Assembly (NCBI RefSeq): GCF_011297335.1
Contig: NZ_JAAOTJ010000002.1
Span: 248,001-312,000 of the forward strand
DNA from: Catellatospora methionotrophica
GTDB taxonomy: Bacteria; Actinomycetota; Actinomycetes; Mycobacteriales; Micromonosporaceae
Reading direction: 5' to 3'
Length of the DNA: 64,000 nucleotides
A program made the translations under genes and the position numbers. Positions 59,910-64,000 of this stretch are shown piece after piece (the stretch's first letter is position 1; every line of letters starts with the position of its first letter). Under the pieces are notes generated by a model that worked only from the letters and a program-made list of their open reading frames with translations, had not been told where the DNA came from and ran no database searches.

Positions 59910-61990
59910 GGACCGACCTGCTCGCCCTGACCCCCGATGCGCTGTCCGCGCTCACCAACCGTGGCCTGGTCAAACGCGCCGCCAAAGACCTCGACGCGGC
60001 CCCGCCGACGCTGCGCGAAGACCCGGACGGCACCGTGCGTGGCGACTTCGCCGACGGGCCGAGCGCGTCGCTGCCGCCGACGGGCGGCCTGGCGGCGGGG
60101 AGCTGCGACTGCGGCGCGACCGGAGTCTGCCGCCACCTCGTCGGCCTGGTCCTGGCCTGCCAGCAGCACGCCGCCGACAGCGCGTCCGGGCCGGTATCCG
60201 GCCCCCTGCCCGCATCCGGTGCGCCACCGGCGTTCGGCGCGGCGGCGGGGCAGGGCGGGGACGAGCGCGGCCCGGTGAAACGCCCCGCGACCGCAGCCGT
60301 CGCCCGCACGCTGCCGCCCGCGACGCCGCCCGTCGCGGGGCAGGAGGCGTGGTCGCCGGGGCAGATCAGCGACGAGGAGCTGACCCGCCGGATCGGCACC
60401 CGGCTGATGAACACCGCGCGCCGAGCCCATCGCGCCGGTTACACCGCCCGCGTGCGCCGGGCCACGGCCGCTGACGCGGTGCCGCAGGTGGAGCTGCCGA
60501 CCGCGACGGTGCGTTTCCTGGTGCCCGGGGACCTGGGCTTCGCTCACTCCGACGCCGCCGCAGGCAGCCGGGACGACGTGCTCGCGCTGGCCGTGTGGGC
60601 GTTCCGGGCCGCCGACGCCGCTCACCCCGACGCCGCCGACGTACGCCTTGACGTAGGCGGCCAGCAGACCGGCGACACCGGCTCCGGCCTGGAACGGGCG
60701 CTGGCCCTGGCCGGGACGGTGCTCCGCGAGGGCGCGACCGAACTCGGGACGGGCCTGGACGCCACCGTCACCGACGTACGCCGCCGGCTCGACGAGTCCG
60801 GGCTGCGCTGGCCGGTGCTGGCCGTCGACGGCCTCGCCGAGCAACTGACGTCCTATCGCGACCGCAGCGCCCGCTACCGTCCCGCGGAACTGGCCGCGCA
60901 ACTGGCTGAACTGCACGCCCGGCATCGCGCGGTGACCCGGCCCGGGGCGGTGCTGCGCAGCAGCGTGCTCGGCACGGCCGAGGCGGCCGAGACCCCGCTG
61001 CGGCGGGCCCGCCTGGACAGCCTCGGCTGCCGCGTGCACGCCTACGGCGACCAGCGGACGGCCGAGGTGTTCCTGGCCCACGCCGACAGCGCGACGGTGT
61101 TGGTGCTGCGCCGCACCTTCGACACAGCCGACGACGGGCCCGCGCTGGCCCGCCGCCGGGTCGACCGCAGCACCCTGGGCGCACTGGCCGGGGGCAGCCT
61201 GGTCACCGAGTCCGCGGTGCGCAGCGCCAGCCGGGCGGTGCGGCTGGCCACGTCACGGGTCGCCAAGACCACGATCAGCCCGTCCCGCGCCGCGTGGGGT
61301 GAACTGCCCGCCGCGCTGGTCGTCCGGGACTTCGCGGCGCTGGCCGCCGAACTCGACGCGCTGGCCCCGCGCCTGATCCGGCCCCGCGTGGAGGCGGAGC
61401 TGGTCCGGGTACTGGCCGTGACCGGTGTCCGGTCGATCGGCTACGCGCCCGGCGACCAGCGTATCGACGCCGAGATCGTCGACGGCGACGGCAACACCGC
61501 CGTGGTCAGCGCGGTGCACGCCGCGGCCGCGCCCGGCCGCCTCGACGTGCTGGCCGCGGCCCTGGCAGGCGAGCACGGTGAGGTGCGCTACGTCAGCGGC
61601 ACGGTACGGCGCAGCGGCGGTACGGTGCTGCTCGACCCGATCGGGCTGGCCGCCGGGGACACGGTCGTCGTGCCCGACCTGGCCGTGCCGCAGGGCAGTG
61701 CCGGGTTGGCGCTGAGCGGCGGTGACCTGGCCGACCCGCTGGCCGCGGCGCTGACCACGGCCCGCGATGTGCTGGCCGAGGTGCCGCACCGCGGCCTGCG
61801 CCACCTTCCGCCGGGGTTCGCAGCCCGGCTGGCCACGGCCGCGCAGCGCCTCGGCTCCCTGGGACTACGCCGGGCAGGCGACGGCCTCACCACGTTCGGC
61901 GGGCTGCTCGACGGCGATCCGGGGGAGGCTGCCGAGCAGGCATGGGTCGACGCCTACCTGCGGGTGGACCTGGCCCTGGACATGTGCTGA
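59906..61990 (+). CDS. SWIM zinc-finger protein (YehQ-like)
   Basis: A 694-residue protein with an N-terminal SWIM finger: Cys67, Cys69, Cys75 and His77 in CDCGATGVCRHLVGLV. SWIM fingers bind DNA or protein. A Pro/Ala-rich linker (about 90-155) leads to a large C-terminal part without recognised motifs. It is the last gene of the operon and ends ten bases from the convergent protease gene. The GC-rich linker is the most divergent-looking part. Confidence 0.87.
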   Translation: MRTDLLALTPDALSALTNRGLVKRAAKDLDAAPPTLREDPDGTVRGDFADGPSASLPPTGGLAAGSCDCGATGVCRHLVGLVLACQQHAADSASGPVSGPLPASGAPPAFGAAAGQGGDERGPVKRPATAAVARTLPPATPPVAGQEAWSPGQISDEELTRRIGTRLMNTARRAHRAGYTARVRRATAADAVPQVELPTATVRFLVPGDLGFAHSDAAAGSRDDVLALAVWAFRAADAAHPDAADVRLDVGGQQTGDTGSGLERALALAGTVLREGATELGTGLDATVTDVRRRLDESGLRWPVLAVDGLAEQLTSYRDRSARYRPAELAAQLAELHARHRAVTRPGAVLRSSVLGTAEAAETPLRRARLDSLGCRVHAYGDQRTAEVFLAHADSATVLVLRRTFDTADDGPALARRRVDRSTLGALAGGSLVTESAVRSASRAVRLATSRVAKTTISPSRAAWGELPAALVVRDFAALAAELDALAPRLIRPRVEAELVRVLAVTGVRSIGYAPGDQRIDAEIVDGDGNTAVVSAVHAAAAPGRLDVLAAALAGEHGEVRYVSGTVRRSGGTVLLDPIGLAAGDTVVVPDLAVPQGSAGLALSGGDLADPLAAALTTARDVLAEVPHRGLRHLPPGFAARLATAAQRLGSLGLRRAGDGLTTFGGLLDGDPGEAAEQAWVDAYLRVDLALDMC

Positions 61991-62000
61991 CGGGCCGGGG

Positions 62001-62843
62001 TCAGGGGATGGTGAGGCCGTACACCGCCAGGATCTCGGCGATGGGCTGGTAGTAGGTCGTGCCGCCGGAGGTGCAGTTGCCGGTGCCGCCGGACAGGATG
62101 CCCAGGATGATCCCCGCCGAGGTGTAGAGCGGGCCGCCGCTGTCGCCGTTCTCGGCGCAGATGTTCGTCCTGATCAGACCTGTGACGGTGCCGTCGGGGT
62201 AGTTGACGGTCGCGTTCAGGCCGGTGACGACGCCGCAGCGTACGCCCGTGGTGGCCCCGCTGCGACAGACCGCCTGCCCGACGTACGCGTTGCCGGTCCC
62301 GTACAGCTGCAGCAGGCCGGGGTAGGTGTTGACGGCGCTCGGGTGGCTCAGCCGGCTCGTGTACTTGATCAGGCCGTAGTCGTTGTTCGGGAAGCTGCTC
62401 GCGGTGCGGGTGCCGATCGCGATGGTGTGGGCGCTGCTGGTCCACCAGGTCGCGGAGCTGTTCGTGCAGTGTCCGGCGGTGATCAGGTAGTAGGTGCTGC
62501 CGCTGCGCGCGTTCGCGCCGAGCGAGCAGCGCGAGGTGCTGCCGTAGATGGCGTCGCCGCCCGCCAGCATCGTGCGCAGGCGGCCGGGCTCACGGCGTAC
62601 GTCGCCGGTTCCGCGTAGTCCGTCGCGCAGTAGCGCGGCGTCGCGTGCGGTGACCGTCTCGTCGAGCGCGACGGTCGTCCGTCCGGTCACCGGGTCGGTG
62701 GTCCAGACGGTGCCGGGTGTGTGCGCGACGGCGGACAGGGACCGGGTCGCCGGTCCGGGCACGGCGACCGCCGGGCTCGCGGTCATGGCCGTCGCGGCCA
62801 GCACGGCGAGGGTCGCGGCGGCGAGGTGGAAGGGGCGTCTCAT
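62001..62843 (-). CDS. secreted S1-family serine protease (streptogrisin-like)
   Basis: A 280-residue secreted protease with a signal peptide (about 1-28) and a short pro-region. The catalytic triad is His125 (TAGHC), Asp155 (NDYGLI) and Ser235 (NGDSGGP). Four cysteines in the mature part (106, 126, 193, 203) plus two near 229 and the C-terminus can form the usual disulfides. Unlike the protease at 12487 it has no accessory domain. GGAGG lies five bases before the ATG. It is divergent from the Ig-like repeat protein gene. Confidence 0.92.
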   Translation of the reverse strand: MRRPFHLAAATLAVLAATAMTASPAVAVPGPATRSLSAVAHTPGTVWTTDPVTGRTTVALDETVTARDAALLRDGLRGTGDVRREPGRLRTMLAGGDAIYGSTSRCSLGANARSGSTYYLITAGHCTNSSATWWTSSAHTIAIGTRTASSFPNNDYGLIKYTSRLSHPSAVNTYPGLLQLYGTGNAYVGQAVCRSGATTGVRCGVVTGLNATVNYPDGTVTGLIRTNICAENGDSGGPLYTSAGIILGILSGGTGNCTSGGTTYYQPIAEILAVYGLTIP

Positions 62844-62873
62844 GGCGTCCTCCGGGGTGTGTGGACGGGGAGG

Positions 62874-62954
62874 AGTCCAGAATTGCATCGACATTCTTCG
62901 AAGGACAAGGGATGGCTGATGCCGACGCGGTCCAGGTTGGATGAATTCTGGACT
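62874..62954. repeat. 11-bp inverted repeat in the divergent promoter region
   Basis: AGTCCAGAATT (62874-62884) and AATTCTGGACT (62944-62954) are perfect inverted copies separated by 59 bases, between the protease start and the Ig-like gene. The spacing suits a looped operator rather than a hairpin terminator. Confidence 0.6.
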
Positions 62955-63082
62955 GAGCGCCGTGAACATGAGGAAAGGACATGTTTGACCGTTTGGCCGT
63001 TTTTGTGTATCCGAGCGGTCATATGCTCCGTATCGGTGTTTTCGCACCACACGGGACCATCTCGCTCCGGAGGCACAAGCGC

Positions 63083-64000
63083 ATGCGAACCGCACGCCCC
63101 AACTCGAAACTCCGCTCGGCGGCGCACGGCGCGCTGCTGAGCCTGGCCCTGCTCGCCGCCGTCGGGTCGGCCGGCTCGGCCGCCTCGGCCGCGCCGGTCA
63201 GCCTGCGCCAGGCGGCCATGCAGGAACTGTCCACGGAAGCCTCCGACGACGTGACCATCGGCGGTGCGGTCTCCGACACGGCGTCGCTGTCCGACCTCGA
63301 CCCGGTGACCGAGACCGGCACCATCACGTTCTCGCTGTACGGCCCGAACGACGCCACCTGCAGCGGCACCCCCGTGTTCGTGTCGGCGGTGGCGACCGCC
63401 GGGGAGGGCGACTTCGGGTCGGGCGACTACACCCCCGAGACCGCCGGTGTCTACCAGTGGATCGCGTCCTACACCGGCGACCTCAGCGGTGAGACCGTGT
63501 CCACCACGTGCGACGACGAGGACGAGAGCGTCGAGGTGCTGCGGGCCACCCCGGCGCTGTCCACGGTCGCGTCCGGCAACGTGCCGCTGGGCGGCGAGGT
63601 CTTCGACACCGCCACCATCGCCGACGGCTACCAGCCCACCGGCACCGTCACGTTCAACCTGTACGGCCCCGGCGACGAGGTCTGCGAGGCAGCCCCCGTC
63701 ACCACCTCCACCGTCGACGTCGACGGCAACGGCGACTACCAGTCGGCCGTGTTCGAGCCGACGGCCGTCGGCGGCTACCGCTGGCGGGCCGACTACAGCG
63801 GCGACGCCAACAACGCCCCGGTCGGCACCGCGTGCAACGACGAGGACGAGGACTTCGACGTCCTGACCGCACCCGACCTGACCACCCTGGCCTCGGCCGA
63901 CGTGGACCTCGGCGGCGCGGTCAGCGACACCGCGACGCTGTCCGGCAGCGACGACGCCACCGGCTCGATCGTGTTCGAGCTGTACGGCCCGAACGACGAC
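63083..64000 (+). CDS. secreted Ig-like repeat protein (partial, runs off the window)
   Basis: An open frame of 306 codons without a stop to the window end. A signal peptide (about 1-37, ending GSAASAAP) is followed by acidic Ig-like repeats of about 107-110 residues. Each repeat has GGxVxDTA, then FxLYGPxD, then WxAxYxGD; the first and second contain one cysteine pair each (93/143 and 201/251) with the same 50-residue spacing and a CDDEDE/CNDEDED acidic end. The third is cut. It is probably a cell-surface or secreted structural protein. GGAGG lies nine bases before the ATG. Confidence 0.8.
   Translation, partial: MRTARPNSKLRSAAHGALLSLALLAAVGSAGSAASAAPVSLRQAAMQELSTEASDDVTIGGAVSDTASLSDLDPVTETGTITFSLYGPNDATCSGTPVFVSAVATAGEGDFGSGDYTPETAGVYQWIASYTGDLSGETVSTTCDDEDESVEVLRATPALSTVASGNVPLGGEVFDTATIADGYQPTGTVTFNLYGPGDEVCEAAPVTTSTVDVDGNGDYQSAVFEPTAVGGYRWRADYSGDANNAPVGTACNDEDEDFDVLTAPDLTTLASADVDLGGAVSDTATLSGSDDATGSIVFELYGPNDD
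63239..64000 (+). repeat. tandem Ig-like coding repeats
   Basis: Three copies of a unit of about 320 bases begin near 63239, 63563 and 63884, the last incomplete. Anchor motifs GGAVSDTA, GGEVFDTA and GGAVSDTA recur 110 and 107 residues apart. Confidence 0.75.

Noticed and set aside
62840-63127. Minus-strand frame of 95 codons in the divergent region
   Set aside because: It overlaps the start of the Ig-like gene and the AT-rich promoter, has no ribosome binding site or domain.
63447-63866. Plus-strand frame of 139 codons rich in Pro, Thr and Arg
   Set aside because: It is out of frame with the Ig-like repeat gene, whose frame is open from 63083 to the window end with signal peptide and repeats.

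Overview
This is a high-GC actinobacterial chromosome segment. GC-rich third codon positions, frequent GTG starts, stop-start overlaps (ATGA, GTGA, TGATG), a GlnR-type orphan regulator, large ATP-binding LuxR (LAL) regulators, GT-1 macrolide-type glycosyltransferase and streptogrisin-like secreted proteases all point to a soil actinomycete. Micromonosporaceae is my best guess; genus cannot be fixed by reading alone. I see no rRNA, tRNA, CRISPR array, transposase or integrase.

Layout. 1-5.4 kb: an acyl-CoA catabolic operon on the minus strand (MaoC hydratase, quinone oxidoreductase, APH-like kinase, acyl-CoA dehydrogenase, alpha/beta hydrolase) facing a TetR regulator across a 20-bp near-palindromic operator. 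5.4-8.8 kb: MmcQ/YjbR protein, VOC protein, and an ArsR-type regulator plus MFS exporter whose start lies in a 38-bp perfect palindrome. 8.8-17.5 kb: secreted GH20 hexosaminidase with duplicated CBM6 modules, glutaminase, modular S1 protease and a LAL regulator. 17.5-23.8 kb: cytosolic metallophosphoesterase and an overlapping operon of ROK regulator, sulfonate-type ABC importer and cytoplasmic sulfatase. 24-26.4 kb: secreted GH43 enzyme. 26.5-33.5 kb: an accessory-looking stretch with an ArdC-like/DnaG-like primase fusion, a bacterial serpin, a regulator/membrane-protein pair and a membrane NACHT ATPase. 33.7-41.6 kb: glnR, a CYTH-like protein, an NB-ARC/TPR regulator, a 55-residue small protein, an SDR and a GGDEF-EAL protein. 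41.9-51.4 kb: second LAL regulator, a three-gene glycosyltransferase operon, DUF4259 protein, lipoprotein, NicO metal exporter and a secreted phosphoesterase. 51.8-62 kb: a five-gene, translationally coupled operon (WGR/DUF4132, MoxR AAA+, DUF5682, VWA, SWIM). 62-64 kb: secreted S1 protease and the start of a cysteine-containing Ig-like repeat protein that runs off the window.

How the genes work together. The five-gene MoxR-VWA operon is the most striking system: its gene content matches the poorly understood Escherichia coli yehI-yehL-yehM-yehP-yehQ set, and three of its four junctions are 4-bp overlaps, suggesting a stoichiometric machine. The first operon pairs a phosphotransferase with an acyl-CoA dehydrogenase, like a split ACAD10/11 or Lva-type 4-hydroxyacyl-CoA route. 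The ROK-ABC-sulfatase operon looks like import followed by intracellular desulfation. Several monocistronic genes share a -10-like hexamer (T/C-A-N-N-N-T) ending 6-7 nt before an ATG/GTG with no ribosome binding site, which I read as leaderless promoters and used to choose starts. Clear GC-rich hairpin terminators separate many units.
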